Of a stretch of 64,000 nucleotides of DNA, positions 41,240 through 49,881 are shown one piece after another (the first letter of the stretch is position 1; every line of letters starts with the position of its first letter). The stretch lies in assembly GCF_033097485.1 (NCBI RefSeq), contig NZ_AP028634.1:62001-126000 (forward strand). The letters run 5' to 3'. The position numbers and the translations under genes are program-made. Source of the DNA: Pyrofollis japonicus (GTDB taxonomy: Archaea > Thermoproteota > Thermoprotei_A > Sulfolobales > Pyrodictiaceae). The notes below the pieces were generated by a model. That model saw only the letters and a list, made by a program, of their open reading frames with translations. It made no database searches and had not been told where the DNA came from.

Positions 41240-42403
41240 ATGGTCGTGACGCGTGTTTATGTCGCAGGAGTAGGAATGACCAAGATAGGTAGGCACTTCG
41301 ACAAGGGCTTCCTAGACCTAACCGCCGAGTCAGCGTTCAAGGCGATAGACGACGCTGGCGGCATTGAGCCCGAAGCAATAGTCGTCACGAACATGATGTC
41401 GAGTAGGCTCAACGAGCAAGACAGCCTGGGAGCATACATTGCTGCCGGCCTAGGGTTCCGAGGAAAACCGGCATTCAAGGTTGAGGCGGCCTGTGGCAGC
41501 GGCGGAGCAGGAGTATACAACGCCTACCTCATGGTGCGCAGCGGACTCTTCAACGCCGTGCTGGTGGTCGGTGTAGAGAAGATGACCGACTACCCCACGT
41601 CGACAGTCACGGCTGCTCTCGCGCAGGCAGCAGACGCCGAGTACGAGCTATTCTACGGCGCGAGCTTCACGGGTCTCAACGCGCTAATGATGAGATACTA
41701 TATGGAGAAGCATGGCGTCACTAGGGACGAGATGAGCGAGTGGCCAGTAATGATGCACAGCAATGCAGTGAGTAACCCGTATGCACAGTTCCGCCGAAAA
41801 ATAACCAAGGAGGACGTAGCTAAGAGCCAAGTAGTAGCAGATCCGATAAGGCTCCTCGACAGCAGCCCCATAGGCGATGGCTCGGCAGCGGTACTCCTGG
41901 TCTCAGAGGAGCTGGCCAAGAAGATGCCCAACAAGCCAGACGTCTACATAGCGGGTGCCTGGATGGCCGTTGACACAGTGGAGCTAACGAATAGGGAGAG
42001 CCTCGACCGCATACCGGCCGCCAGGATCGCGGCAGAGAAGGCCTACAAGATGGCAGGCCTCGAGCCGAAAGACATAGACGTGATCGAGATACACGACGCG
42101 TTCACCGTAAACGGGATAATGCTTCTCGAGGAACTAGGGTTTGCACCCTACGGTAAGGCCGCGAAGCTACTCAACGAGGGCCGCTTCCACCCAGGAGACA
42201 GGCCGACAGCAAATCCAAGCGGGGGCCTCAAGGCACGAGGCCACCCAGTGGGAACCACTGGCGTCTACCAGGTAGCAGAGGTGGCTATGCAGCTACGAGG
42301 AGACTTCCCTGGACTACGGGTAGACGGCGCAGAAGCGGGACTAACCACGAATATGGGTGGCGACGGCTCAAGTCTCTCAGTCCACATTTTGAGGAAAACC
42401 TAG
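41240..42403 (+). CDS. Acetyl-CoA C-acetyltransferase (archaeal thiolase)
   Basis: 387 aa, ATG with AGGAGGTAG upstream. Nucleophilic Cys in VEAACGSGGAGVYNAY (near residue 86), IEIHDAFTVNGIMLLEELGF, and the GHPVGTTGVYQ His motif. The C-terminal Cys of classical thiolases is replaced by the Met-Gly-Gly-Asp-Gly region, as in the archaeal SCP-x-like group. It makes acetoacetyl-CoA for the preceding HMG-CoA synthase; equilibrium problems are overcome by the shared complex with the DUF35 protein. Confidence 0.95.
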   Translation: MVVTRVYVAGVGMTKIGRHFDKGFLDLTAESAFKAIDDAGGIEPEAIVVTNMMSSRLNEQDSLGAYIAAGLGFRGKPAFKVEAACGSGGAGVYNAYLMVRSGLFNAVLVVGVEKMTDYPTSTVTAALAQAADAEYELFYGASFTGLNALMMRYYMEKHGVTRDEMSEWPVMMHSNAVSNPYAQFRRKITKEDVAKSQVVADPIRLLDSSPIGDGSAAVLLVSEELAKKMPNKPDVYIAGAWMAVDTVELTNRESLDRIPAARIAAEKAYKMAGLEPKDIDVIEIHDAFTVNGIMLLEELGFAPYGKAAKLLNEGRFHPGDRPTANPSGGLKARGHPVGTTGVYQVAEVAMQLRGDFPGLRVDGAEAGLTTNMGGDGSSLSVHILRKT

Positions 42404-42448
42404 CCCTCCACGGGGCATGTGGATCGGAGGAGCTCTGGGTGAATAATC

Positions 42449-42880
42449 ATGCCTCTAAGCATATCCCCCGCAAGGGTTTGGCGTGAACGTGAGCCAAGAT
42501 ACCGCCTAGTAGGAAAACGCTGCAAGAAGTGCGGAGCAATAATCTACCCGCCACGGCCAGCGTGTCCGCATTGTGGCTCAAGAGATCTAGAGGATGTAGA
42601 GCTGCCAAGAACAGGCACGGTCGAGACGTACACCATAATTTACACGGTCATGGATGGGTTCCGCCACAAAGCCCCACTCCCAATAGCAATAGTCCGCCTA
42701 GACAACGGCCTAGACAACGGTGCAAGAGTACTGGCGCCGCTAACAGACATCGACCCCGAGGAGATAAAGACAGGTATGCGCGTAGAGGCAGTACTCCGCA
42801 GAATCAAGCAGGACGGTGAACACGGCCTAATAGCTTACGGAGTGGCATTCCGCCCAGTACTTAGCGAGCCAAGGAAATAG
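42449..42880 (+). CDS. DUF35 protein, zinc-ribbon plus OB fold
   Basis: 143 aa. The zinc ribbon CKKCGAIIYPPRPACPHCGS (near residues 27-46) is complete. It is followed by an OB-fold domain (GTVETYTIIYTVMDGFRHKA, PIAIVRLDNG, VEAVLRRI). In archaea this protein bridges HMG-CoA synthase and thiolase in a channelling complex. The operon order (synthase, thiolase, DUF35) is as expected. No missing residues. Confidence 0.92.
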   Translation: MPLSISPARVWREREPRYRLVGKRCKKCGAIIYPPRPACPHCGSRDLEDVELPRTGTVETYTIIYTVMDGFRHKAPLPIAIVRLDNGLDNGARVLAPLTDIDPEEIKTGMRVEAVLRRIKQDGEHGLIAYGVAFRPVLSEPRK

Positions 42881-43112
42881 GGTAATGCGATTACTGAAGG
42901 ATTGTTTCTAGCTACTTCTCGGCCGAGGTGTTTTCTTAATCACCTTAGCTCTGGGGCGCAAGGGCTTCCGTTGCCTATTCAACAACCTTTTCGAGTTTTT
43001 ATGAAAGCAATGAATAAGCCCCTATTATAATCCCCCGAGGATATGTGTAATAGGTTGGGCAACGAGACGCGTGTACACATAATGGCTCTTCCACGTAACG
43101 GGGTGTACCTCT

Positions 43113-44399
43113 TTGCCGAATACGTCTGAGCAGGATCGCGTAGAGCACTATAGTCAAGACAGGCTCGAGGAAGTAGTTAAGGGGATAATCGAGGGTAAGA
43201 TTAAGCTCCATGAGGCCGACAAGGTTCTTGGAAATGCTAATGCTGGTGCGCTTGCTCGCCGACTTGCCCTGGAGAAGATGCTTGGGATTAGTCTCTCGTC
43301 TATTGGTAGCACTATTCTCGACTTCGAGGAACTCGTGGGGAGGAACATCGAGAACCCTATTGGGGCTGTTCAGATACCTGTAGGCATTGTCGGGCCTCTC
43401 CGAGTTGAGGGCGAGTATGCTAAGGGCGTGTTCTACGTGCCTATGGCTACTACTGAGGGCGCATTAGTCGCGAGCGTGAATCGTGGCGCGAAGGCGATAA
43501 CGCTGAGTGGTGGAGCTAGGACGAGAATAGTCTACGATGGTATGACGCGTGCGCCGCTGTTCTGGACTCCTAGCGTCGAGGAGGCTGTTAGGCTGGTTCA
43601 GTGGGTGAGGGAGCACTTTGACGAGGTTCGCCGAGAAGCCGAGAGCACTACTAGGCACGGCAAGCTCAGGGACATCCAGGTCTTCTTTACCGGGAACCTC
43701 GTGTGGCTCCGCTTCGTCTACGATACGGGGGACGCTATGGGGATGAACATGGCCACTATTGCTACGGATAAGGCGGCGGAGTACATTGTCTCTAACTTCC
43801 CGGGCAGGGCCCGTCTCGTAGCTGTGAGCGGGAACATGTGTACCGACAAGAAGCCAGCGCTTATCAACCAGCTACTGGGGCGAGGGAAGACAGTAATAGC
43901 TGAGGCGCTGATAAAGAGGGATGTAGCGCTCAAGGTTCTCAAGGCGCCGCCGGAGGAAATCGACTATGTTAACAAGGCTAAGAACCTCCTAGGCACGGCG
44001 AGGGCCGGGTCTCCCAGCCTCAACGCACACTTCGCTAACATAGTGGCAGCGATATTTCTCGCTACCGGGCAGGATGCGGCACAAATAGTTGAGAGCAGTA
44101 TGGGCTACACGTGGACCGAGGTACGCGATGGAGACCTCTACATCTCGGTAACCCTTCCAAGCCTCGAAGTGGGCACCGTGGGCGGCGGCACAAGGCTCCC
44201 CACGCAGAGAGAAGCCTTAAGCATCATGGGTGTAGCTGGCGGCGGAGACCCGCCTGGCACCAATGCGAAAAAGTTCGCCGAGATAGTTGCGGCAACAGTG
44301 TTAGCTGGCGAGCTCAACCTCCTAGCAGCACTTGCTGCAAACGAGCTTGCAAGGGCACATAGGCTCCTCGGTAGAGGCGAGGCGAAGAAGCAACAGTAG
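43113..44399 (+). CDS. hmgA: Hydroxymethylglutaryl-CoA reductase (NADPH), class I
   Basis: 428 aa, TTG start. Recognisable segments: [20 protein letters not shown], the catalytic Glu in [35 protein letters not shown] with the catalytic Lys, the conserved [12 protein letters not shown], the NADPH-binding DAMGMNMAT, and the C-terminal His in [10 protein letters not shown]. It reduces HMG-CoA to mevalonate. It is separated from the synthase operon by 232 bases and may have its own promoter (TTATAATCC near 43024). Confidence 0.95.
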   Translation: MPNTSEQDRVEHYSQDRLEEVVKGIIEGKIKLHEADKVLGNANAGALARRLALEKMLGISLSSIGSTILDFEELVGRNIENPIGAVQIPVGIVGPLRVEGEYAKGVFYVPMATTEGALVASVNRGAKAITLSGGARTRIVYDGMTRAPLFWTPSVEEAVRLVQWVREHFDEVRREAESTTRHGKLRDIQVFFTGNLVWLRFVYDTGDAMGMNMATIATDKAAEYIVSNFPGRARLVAVSGNMCTDKKPALINQLLGRGKTVIAEALIKRDVALKVLKAPPEEIDYVNKAKNLLGTARAGSPSLNAHFANIVAAIFLATGQDAAQIVESSMGYTWTEVRDGDLYISVTLPSLEVGTVGGGTRLPTQREALSIMGVAGGGDPPGTNAKKFAEIVAATVLAGELNLLAALAANELARAHRLLGRGEAKKQQ

Positions 44400-44403
44400 C
44401 CCA

Positions 44404-44455
44404 TAGTTTTTGCTCCTCTACCCGGCTTCTCCTATACCCTAGCGTTTTTGTTGAA
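44404..44455 (+). terminator. T-rich region after hmgA
   Basis: Two T5 runs (TAGTTTTTGC near 44405 and GCGTTTTTGTT near 44444) follow the hmgA stop at 44399, in keeping with archaeal oligo-T termination. Confidence 0.35.
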
Positions 44456-44582
44456 GCATCCTCGCCATTTTGGAATAGAATACGTGGATGGTGGAGGCTC
44501 TTCTAAGGGTAGTATGTGGGTAAAAACGGTGCTACCTAGGCTATAAAAAGCTCTCAGTGGTTCTCCTGACAGGGGGTTGCCG

Positions 44583-44756
44583 TTAGCTTAGTAGTCTCAC
44601 TACCTTAGGCTGGGGCTGGACCTTGTAGTCTTCAAGCCTAAGGTATAGCTCTATTGCTTTCCTTATTATCTCACTCCTTGTTACTCCCTTTAGTCTTGCA
44701 AAACTATCTAGCTTCTCGAGGAGGTCCTCCTCTACTTTGAATGTGACTACTCTCAT
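44583..44756 (-). CDS. Small ribbon-helix-helix protein, 57 aa
   Basis: A short gene with an ATG at 44756. Translation gives MRVVTFKVEEDLLEKLDSF, then ARLKGVTRSEIIRKAIELYL and a basic tail. The strand MRVVTFKVEEDLL and the helices LLEKLDSFARLKGVTRSEIIRKAIELYL are the classic RHH (CopG/MetJ/Arc) DNA-binding fold, about 45 residues. Such proteins are repressors or antitoxins. Only two bases separate the ATG from the exact 20-bp repeat at 44758-44777. It is convergent with hmgA and divergent from a second RHH protein. Confidence 0.75.
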   Translation of the reverse strand: MRVVTFKVEEDLLEKLDSFARLKGVTRSEIIRKAIELYLRLEDYKVQPQPKVVRLLS

Positions 44757-44757
44757 A

Positions 44758-44777
44758 CCGGGACCGCCCCCAACCCC
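44758..44777. repeat. 20-bp repeat, copy 1
   Basis: CCGGGACCGCCCCCAACCCC occurs here and again, exactly, at 45370-45389, same orientation, 612 bases apart. Copy 1 ends two bases before the small RHH gene on the minus strand. Confidence 0.8.
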
Positions 44778-44917
44778 GTGTCTCTTTCTAGTAGTAGGGC
44801 GCTTAGTGTAGAAGCTTACCCCTACGAGTATTACTAGAGGATTCTTGTAAGAGGGCTACAGGGTGCGTTTCGCTTATATAGAGGCCTCTTTGAGAGAGAG
44901 TACATGGGACGTGTACA

Positions 44918-45283
44918 GTGCCGACTATTCATCTCTCGCTGCCAGAGCAGGTGTACAATGAGCTACGGGAGTACGCTGACGAGATGGGGATGCAGGTGAC
45001 GAGCCTAGTGAAGATGCTAATCCGTGACGGGCTCGAGAAGCTGCGCAAGGAGCGCGAGGAGAGGAGGCGCAAGCAGAGCGAAGAAGCGACAAAGGTGCTG
45101 CTACAAGTACTGCACGAGATAGAGCAGATGCGCCGAGAGTTCCAAGAGTACAAGGTGTACGTGGAGGGAGAGCTTTACAGGATTAATACTAGCCTACAGA
45201 GCTTAAAGAAGAGAGTATCACGCCTAGAAGACACTGTAGAAGAGCAGCTCTACCCCGTTGAGACAGAAGTCGTCTCGCCCTAG
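44918..45283 (+). CDS. RHH DNA-binding domain plus coiled coil
   Basis: 121 aa, GTG start at 44918. Residues 1-45 are an RHH unit (PTIHLSLPEQVYNELREYAD, then MQVTSLVKMLIRDGLEKL). Residues about 48-115 form a long charged helix with coiled-coil character (EIEQMRREFQEYKVYVEG, LKKRVSRLEDTVEE). Such RHH-coiled-coil proteins act as dimeric repressors or structural DNA binders. It is divergent from the 57-aa RHH gene, so the two may co-regulate their shared 160-base region. Confidence 0.75.
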   Translation: MPTIHLSLPEQVYNELREYADEMGMQVTSLVKMLIRDGLEKLRKEREERRRKQSEEATKVLLQVLHEIEQMRREFQEYKVYVEGELYRINTSLQSLKKRVSRLEDTVEEQLYPVETEVVSP

Positions 45284-45369
45284 CAGTACAGAGTTCACGA
45301 TTACTCTCCGCGCTGTACACGCGCCCCGGCCCCAAGCCGCAGAGGGATCCCTCCCGGGCGGGCTCCGCC

Positions 45370-45389
45370 CCGGGACCGCCCCCAACCCC
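45370..45389. repeat. 20-bp repeat, copy 2
   Basis: Exact copy of 44758-44777 (CCGGGACCGCCCCCAACCCC), inside a GC-rich tract within the convergent gap 45284-45726, so it is not attached to a gene start as copy 1 is. Confidence 0.8.
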
Positions 45390-45640
45390 AACCCTTCACA
45401 CAGCTTCTCGTACAATCCCCGTTCTCCATAGCTAGCTGGCTGCTTTCTCTGAATAGATTATTCTTGGTTGACTCGAGGCCCTTAATGCCGTATCCTTCTG
45501 CATGCTAGTCGTCTATTCTCTTCCTCGTACCTTGTGGTTCTTGCAGGGTTTGCAGAGGGGCTTAATCATTGTGTTACTTTTATGTAAACTAATATGTAGA
45601 GAGACTACATGGAGACGGCCTGGGGGCAGAGAGCTAATAA

Positions 45641-45656
45641 TTTACAATATTGTAAA
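45641..45656. other. Perfect 16-bp palindrome TTTACAATATTGTAAA
   Basis: Fully symmetrical with no spacer. Fourteen of its bases recur at about 12048-12061 inside the AT-rich membrane gene, and a shorter ACAATATTGT core occurs at 3797-3806 in another convergent gap. A palindrome of this length is expected about once by chance in a window this size, so a binding site is only a possibility. Confidence 0.35.
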
Positions 45657-45726
45657 CTTGTTGAGTATTTCAGGTTAAACTCGGGCAATATTATCTAGCA
45701 CGATACTACCCCGGGGCCAGCACATC

Positions 45727-47127
45727 TTATTTGCAAGCCTTTCGGGAGAGCTCCTCATAGTCCTTCATGGTTACTGTGTGCTCGTTTCCGAGTAGCTGCG
45801 GCTCCTCTTCAAGCTCTCTGGCTGCGAGGACATAGTGTATCGTAGAGGCTTTCACGGGGAGGTGGGCAGCCTTCGCGCGCAGATTGTCAAGGATTCTCCG
45901 CGCCTCTCTAGCGCTAAGGCTTGACCACTTTGCCTCAGCAACTAGTATTCGCAGTGGCTTCTCAGAGTCGTCTACCACTACAATGTCTATTTCTGTTCCC
46001 CTATGCCACCACTTGCCAATCCTTGTCGGCGTAATGCCTAGCCAGCCATGTTTCAGCTTCTCGGCAATGATCCTTGCGGCTACCTCCTCCCATACAATCG
46101 GCATGAGGTTTTCCTCGAAATCCCTCCTAACGGTTTCAACGACTCTCTCCGTAAGCCCAAGCTCTATTGCCGCGCGGTGGGCTGGGACGTAGCGGAACCA
46201 GAAGCGTAGGAACGGGTCTGATATAATGTATCTTGATCTCCCCTTTCCTACTACTGGTTGCTCTCTGCGAATAAGCTCCATCTCCTCGAGGACGCGTAGG
46301 TACTTGGAGAGGCTCTCTGCGGGGATACCGCTCTTCGAGGCTATCTCGCCATAAGTGGTTGCTCCCCGGGCTATTGCCTCGAGTACCGCGAAATACCTAG
46401 TGACTTCACGCAGCTCTTCTCTAAGCAAGTACTTTGCCTCGTCGAGAAATCTCGCATTGGGGCTGAGAACCAGTCTTGCGATATTATCCCAGAGCGTTGA
46501 GCCTGGATCAATCTCTACCAGGTAGCCGGGGATGCCGCCAAAGACCCCATAGAGTCGGAGCGCGTCACCCGGGTCCCAGCTCGGCACAAAGCATCTAGTC
46601 TCGAAGGGGCCTAGGGGCCTAAGCTTCATGACCCCGGTAAAGCGGCCGTAGAGGGGGCTCCTATAGGACAGCACGCCTTCTGTGAATGATACGAGGCTTC
46701 CCGCAAGTACTAGGAAGAGTCCCGTGTCACTGAGCCTCGTATCCCAGGCGTTTTGGAGTAGTGAGAGCAGAGCGGGGCTAGATGAGACAGCATATTGGAA
46801 CTCGTCGATGACGACCCCGGTTCTCTTGCTTGCAATTCTTTCCAGGTAGAGGAGAAACTGCCTCCAAGAAGTAAAGGGATGCTCAGCGAGCAGCTCGTCG
46901 CCGATGAACTCCGCCAGCTCCTTGCTGAGCCTTTCTAGGAGCAGTTTCTCCGGGACCTCCTCGGCGACAAAGTAGAATACTCTATGGCTCTTGGAGAACT
47001 CCCTTAGGAGCCTGGTTTTGCCTACGCGCCTACGCCCATAAACGAGGAGTAGCTCAGCCCTACCGCTTCTCCAGTGCTCCTCAAGCCACCTCAGCTCATC
47101 TTTTCTGTCAACGAATCGACTCTGCAA
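45727..47127 (-). CDS. Archaeal AAA ATPase with C-terminal DUF234 nuclease-like domain
   Basis: 466 aa, TTG start. Walker A VYGRRRVGKTRLLREF (near residue 33) and Walker B-like VVIDEFQYAVSS, followed by the winged-helix region (TTYGEIASKSGIPAESLSKYLR). The C-terminal DUF234-type domain has an IDIVVVDD...ILVAEAKWSS pattern (D...E-x-K), a restriction-endonuclease-like metal site. These archaeal ATPases are widespread, often on mobile DNA, function not established. The 5' side carries strong inverted repeats. Confidence 0.88.
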   Translation of the reverse strand: MQSRFVDRKDELRWLEEHWRSGRAELLLVYGRRRVGKTRLLREFSKSHRVFYFVAEEVPEKLLLERLSKELAEFIGDELLAEHPFTSWRQFLLYLERIASKRTGVVIDEFQYAVSSSPALLSLLQNAWDTRLSDTGLFLVLAGSLVSFTEGVLSYRSPLYGRFTGVMKLRPLGPFETRCFVPSWDPGDALRLYGVFGGIPGYLVEIDPGSTLWDNIARLVLSPNARFLDEAKYLLREELREVTRYFAVLEAIARGATTYGEIASKSGIPAESLSKYLRVLEEMELIRREQPVVGKGRSRYIISDPFLRFWFRYVPAHRAAIELGLTERVVETVRRDFEENLMPIVWEEVAARIIAEKLKHGWLGITPTRIGKWWHRGTEIDIVVVDDSEKPLRILVAEAKWSSLSAREARRILDNLRAKAAHLPVKASTIHYVLAARELEEEPQLLGNEHTVTMKDYEELSRKACK

Positions 47128-47132
47128 CTCCT

Positions 47133-47168
47133 AGACTCCAGAGTACAGACTCCAGAGTCTGAGACTCT
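47133..47168. promoter_or_regulatory. Nested direct and inverted repeats before the ATPase gene
   Basis: AGACTCCAGAGT occurs at 47133-47144 and 47147-47158 (14-base period). The 15-base AGAGTCT-G-AGACTCT at 47154-47168 is a perfect palindrome. The block lies between the RNase Z stop (47191) and the ATPase start (47127), on the transcribed strand of both, so it may be an operator, a terminator hairpin or an RNA-processing signal. Confidence 0.45.
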
Positions 47169-47190
47169 AAATTCTGTATCTGTGGCGACG

Positions 47191-48102
47191 CTATGGTCTC
47201 AGAACGAGCTTAGCAAGATCCTCGGCAACAACCACTCGCGGATGAATCCTCCGAGCCTCGGCGAGCAAGGGTTCTGGGTCGTCATATCTCGCACTAATAT
47301 GGTAGAGAACCAGCATCTCCACGCCAGCCTCGCCAGCAGCCCGCGCCGCGTCCAATGCTGTACTGTGGCCCTGCTCGTGGGCCTCCTCGGCCATGTCGCT
47401 GGTAAATGTCGAGTCGTGTATCAGCACCGTAGCGCCCTTCGCTGCCTCCACAACTGTTCTTGTAGGCCTCGTGTCCCCGGTATAGACTATTGTTACACGG
47501 GGCTGCTCCTCGACAACATCCTCGGGCCGAATAAGCCTCCCATCAATAACTACTGGCTCCCCGCGCTGCAGCTTGGAGAACAACGGGCCGGGCCGGAGCC
47601 CAAGCCTCGCAGCCTTCTCTAGGTTTATCTTTGGCTTCCTCGGGGGCTCCACGAGGCGATAACCATAGGCGACGCGGGCCCCATGGTCAACAGGGAAGGC
47701 TGTTGCCTCGAAGCCGTTCGGCAGGACAAGCTTCTCCCAGGGCTCAAGCTCAACGACATAGAGAGGATATGGCGGCAACCACCCCGTGTACCTAGCGGCT
47801 TCTCGGAGAAACCCGTAGAGCCCAGGAGGCCCAGCAACCAGCAAGACGTGGCGACGACCAAGCATAGACATTGACTGGAGAAGACCCGGCAAGCCGAAAA
47901 CATGGTCGCCGTGGAGATGAGTAATCAGCACCGCCGCAAGCCGCAGCGGGCTAATACCGGCCTCCGTAAGCCTAGCCTGAGTACCCTCGCCGCAGTCAAG
48001 CAATACGACAGAGCCCCGATAAACCACAGCGATTCCTGGAAGTCCACGACTACGCGTAGGAACAGCCGCCGACGAGCCGAGGAACACTACACCGAGCTCC
48101 AA
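47191..48102 (-). CDS. rnz: Ribonuclease Z (tRNA 3'-processing endonuclease)
   Basis: 303 aa. MBL-type motif LITHLHGDHVFGLPGLLQS (near residue 59), YTGDTRPTRTV, and IHDSTF...AHEQGHSTALDAA with the late His residues, as in tRNase Z of the short form. The enzyme cuts tRNA precursors after the discriminator to make the 3' end. Even with CCA-encoding genes such as the one at 12356 it is required for those lacking CCA. Length is normal; 63 bases downstream lies the DUF234 ATPase. Confidence 0.93.
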   Translation of the reverse strand: MELGVVFLGSSAAVPTRSRGLPGIAVVYRGSVVLLDCGEGTQARLTEAGISPLRLAAVLITHLHGDHVFGLPGLLQSMSMLGRRHVLLVAGPPGLYGFLREAARYTGWLPPYPLYVVELEPWEKLVLPNGFEATAFPVDHGARVAYGYRLVEPPRKPKINLEKAARLGLRPGPLFSKLQRGEPVVIDGRLIRPEDVVEEQPRVTIVYTGDTRPTRTVVEAAKGATVLIHDSTFTSDMAEEAHEQGHSTALDAARAAGEAGVEMLVLYHISARYDDPEPLLAEARRIHPRVVVAEDLAKLVLRP

Positions 48103-48220
48103 GACAGGCTTCTCCGTAGACCTATTGCAGCATACGCGTAAGGCTTTATCAAGAATTTGGGCGAGCTGCGGAGAAACTAGGAGCAGATACTCGTTTTACA
48201 GCTCTACTAATCTCCGATTA

Positions 48221-48631
48221 CTACCACTCCTTATTGTATTCCAGTTCCAGCCCGGTAGCATAGTCTACGAAGACGACGCTAGTTATCCCTGCCTCCTCAA
48301 GCTCCCTACGGGCCTTGGAGAGTATAGTATTCCAGAGCGCCTGGTTAATGAACCTACAGAAGTAGCACGAGGGGTCTGTGCCATAATAGTCTAGGAAGAC
48401 TATGAGCTTATTATCCCTGCTCAGCCGGAGCCTCTTAACAATACCCGACGAAACGAGGTCAACGTCGTAGCCAGGGACCTCTACCCTGCTGAGTGCCTCC
48501 TCGGCTCTCCTAAACAGCTCTAGGACGCGGGGGTCATACTGTGCAGTGTTGGGCTTCTTCCGGCCGGTCTCCCGCCTAATCCACTTGAAGATCACCCTGC
48601 TCTCCCCACTCCGGGACCACTGGTTGAACAC
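48221..48631 (-). CDS. DUF59/MIP18-like Fe-S assembly-type protein
   Basis: 136 aa with the GTG at 48631, or 124 aa from a GTG at 48595 that has a GGGGAG site just upstream. The core AEEALSRVEVPGYDVDLVSS, GIVKRLRLSRDNKLIVFLDY and a CYFC motif (near residue 90) resemble DUF59 proteins, which act in metal-sulfur cluster assembly and carry a key Cys. The CxxC here is unusual for that group. Function inferred only. Precedes the RNase Z operon on the same strand with 118 bases between. Confidence 0.6.
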   Translation of the reverse strand: MFNQWSRSGESRVIFKWIRRETGRKKPNTAQYDPRVLELFRRAEEALSRVEVPGYDVDLVSSGIVKRLRLSRDNKLIVFLDYYGTDPSCYFCRFINQALWNTILSKARRELEEAGITSVVFVDYATGLELEYNKEW

Positions 48632-48770
48632 AGGTTAAAGAAGGGCTCGGCCCACCCCTAGCCAGCTTCACGGCCCAGGAGGGCTCAGCGGGACTGCGCG
48701 CGCGGGGCTCACTCCTCACAGCCGCTTCAGCTAATCCCCTGTAGGTAAGGGTCAGGAATCCCCCCTATGT

Positions 48771-49718
48771 TTATCCCGCACCTATGTCTTGAAGGCTTAG
48801 CTTCTGTAGCCACTCGGCGAGCTCGTCTGCGTATCGAAACACGTGGTAACTGTGCTGGTCGAATACTATGTATTTCTCCGGCCTTGCCGGCAGCCTGTTA
48901 AGCCATGCGGCTATGGCCTCGTAGGCGTCATAGTAGGTCTGAACCGTCACTGTGCCGTGCTCGTAGCCCGATGAGTCAATGTACACTGTTTTGGATACTC
49001 GTAGCAGGTCCTTTGCATCGCCACACAGATCCATTGGGTTGACTAGGGTTTCTCCGAGCCGGGCCCGCATCACGACGCCCTCGAAATACAGCGCTGCAGG
49101 GTCGAAGACGTGGTAGCTCTTACCGCCCCGGGGCTCGAAGAACACGCCAAGGACTATCGCGTGTACCTCGTCCCCTCGCAGCGCCGCCACGTAGAAGAAG
49201 TGCTCATACTGTCTCTTCGTCGCCTCAAGCACGCCGTACGCCAACAAGGCTAGGTCGTCGGAGCCTCCTCCGCCGCTGGTTATCGTCTCGTTTGGCAGCT
49301 CTAGTACTCCGTGGGTCACAGAGCCCCTTACCCGCACATAGGGGTCGTCAAGGTGGCAGAGGCGCCGCGACATCCACTCCGCGAGGCGAGCAATGCGCAG
49401 CTCAACCGGATACTTGGGCGCAACAGCCACGCTCTTGGCCTCCTGGGCCGCGAGGCTCAATAGGTGCTCGACGAAGACGTAGCACGACTTATTTGTGAAG
49501 GCGATGCCAGAGTACCAGCACGAGGGAGTAACACCCTCCGGCACCTTGGCTATTGTATGCGTAACCGTAGTCGTCGAGGTCACCGTAACAAGAGTTGTAG
49601 TACTACCCTTGCAGCCCGTCTTACCGCCGAGCGACGCTATAACCCATATACTGGCCACGAGCACGGCTACTACGAGTCCGAGAAGAGTTGCGAGCCATAT
49701 CTTTTCAACAGTCTCCAT
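48771..49718 (-). CDS. Membrane-anchored transglutaminase-like protein with Ser in place of the catalytic Cys
   Basis: 315 aa, ATG with GGAGGGA upstream. An N-terminal transmembrane helix (LATLLGLVVAVLVASIWVIA) and a short Thr-rich stalk expose the rest outside the cell. The domain resembles transglutaminase-like folds: GGGGSDDLALLAYG (residue 153 where Cys normally sits), EVHAIVLGVFFEP (His186) and YHVFDPAAL (Asp206). Ser153 in place of the nucleophile suggests a non-enzymatic or different activity. Several other cysteines near residues 66-80 could form a disulfide. Confidence 0.6.
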   Translation of the reverse strand: METVEKIWLATLLGLVVAVLVASIWVIASLGGKTGCKGSTTTLVTVTSTTTVTHTIAKVPEGVTPSCWYSGIAFTNKSCYVFVEHLLSLAAQEAKSVAVAPKYPVELRIARLAEWMSRRLCHLDDPYVRVRGSVTHGVLELPNETITSGGGGSDDLALLAYGVLEATKRQYEHFFYVAALRGDEVHAIVLGVFFEPRGGKSYHVFDPAALYFEGVVMRARLGETLVNPMDLCGDAKDLLRVSKTVYIDSSGYEHGTVTVQTYYDAYEAIAAWLNRLPARPEKYIVFDQHSYHVFRYADELAEWLQKLSLQDIGAG

Positions 49719-49881
49719 TCCCTCCGGCCACCCCGGTAGCCCAGCTTACTATCCATTTGTCCAGCGTCCTCTATCTGTACTAATGGTTCGTTGGACAAGA
49801 TCCACGGTGCCGGTGTAGGAGTGTTTTTATTCCTGGCAGCAACTACACCTATCTGTAGGAAATTGATTGGTGCATTAAGCC

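Larger units (their letters stand above)
45284..45726. other. Convergent intergenic region with repeat copy and palindrome
   Basis: 443 bases without a convincing gene; both flanking genes end here, so promoters of known genes are not expected. It contains GC-rich hairpin-like sequence (CCCTCCCGGGCGGGCTCCG near 45350), the second copy of the 20-bp repeat, an AT-rich region (45560-45680) with TATGTAAACTAATATGTAG, and the 16-bp palindrome listed separately. An unrecognised RNA or a degenerate element is possible. Confidence 0.4.

Noticed and set aside
45224-45415. 63-residue minus-strand frame in the convergent gap
   Set aside because: It overlaps the RHH-coiled-coil gene end, is Gly/Arg/Cys-rich in a GC-rich repeat region and has no ribosome site.
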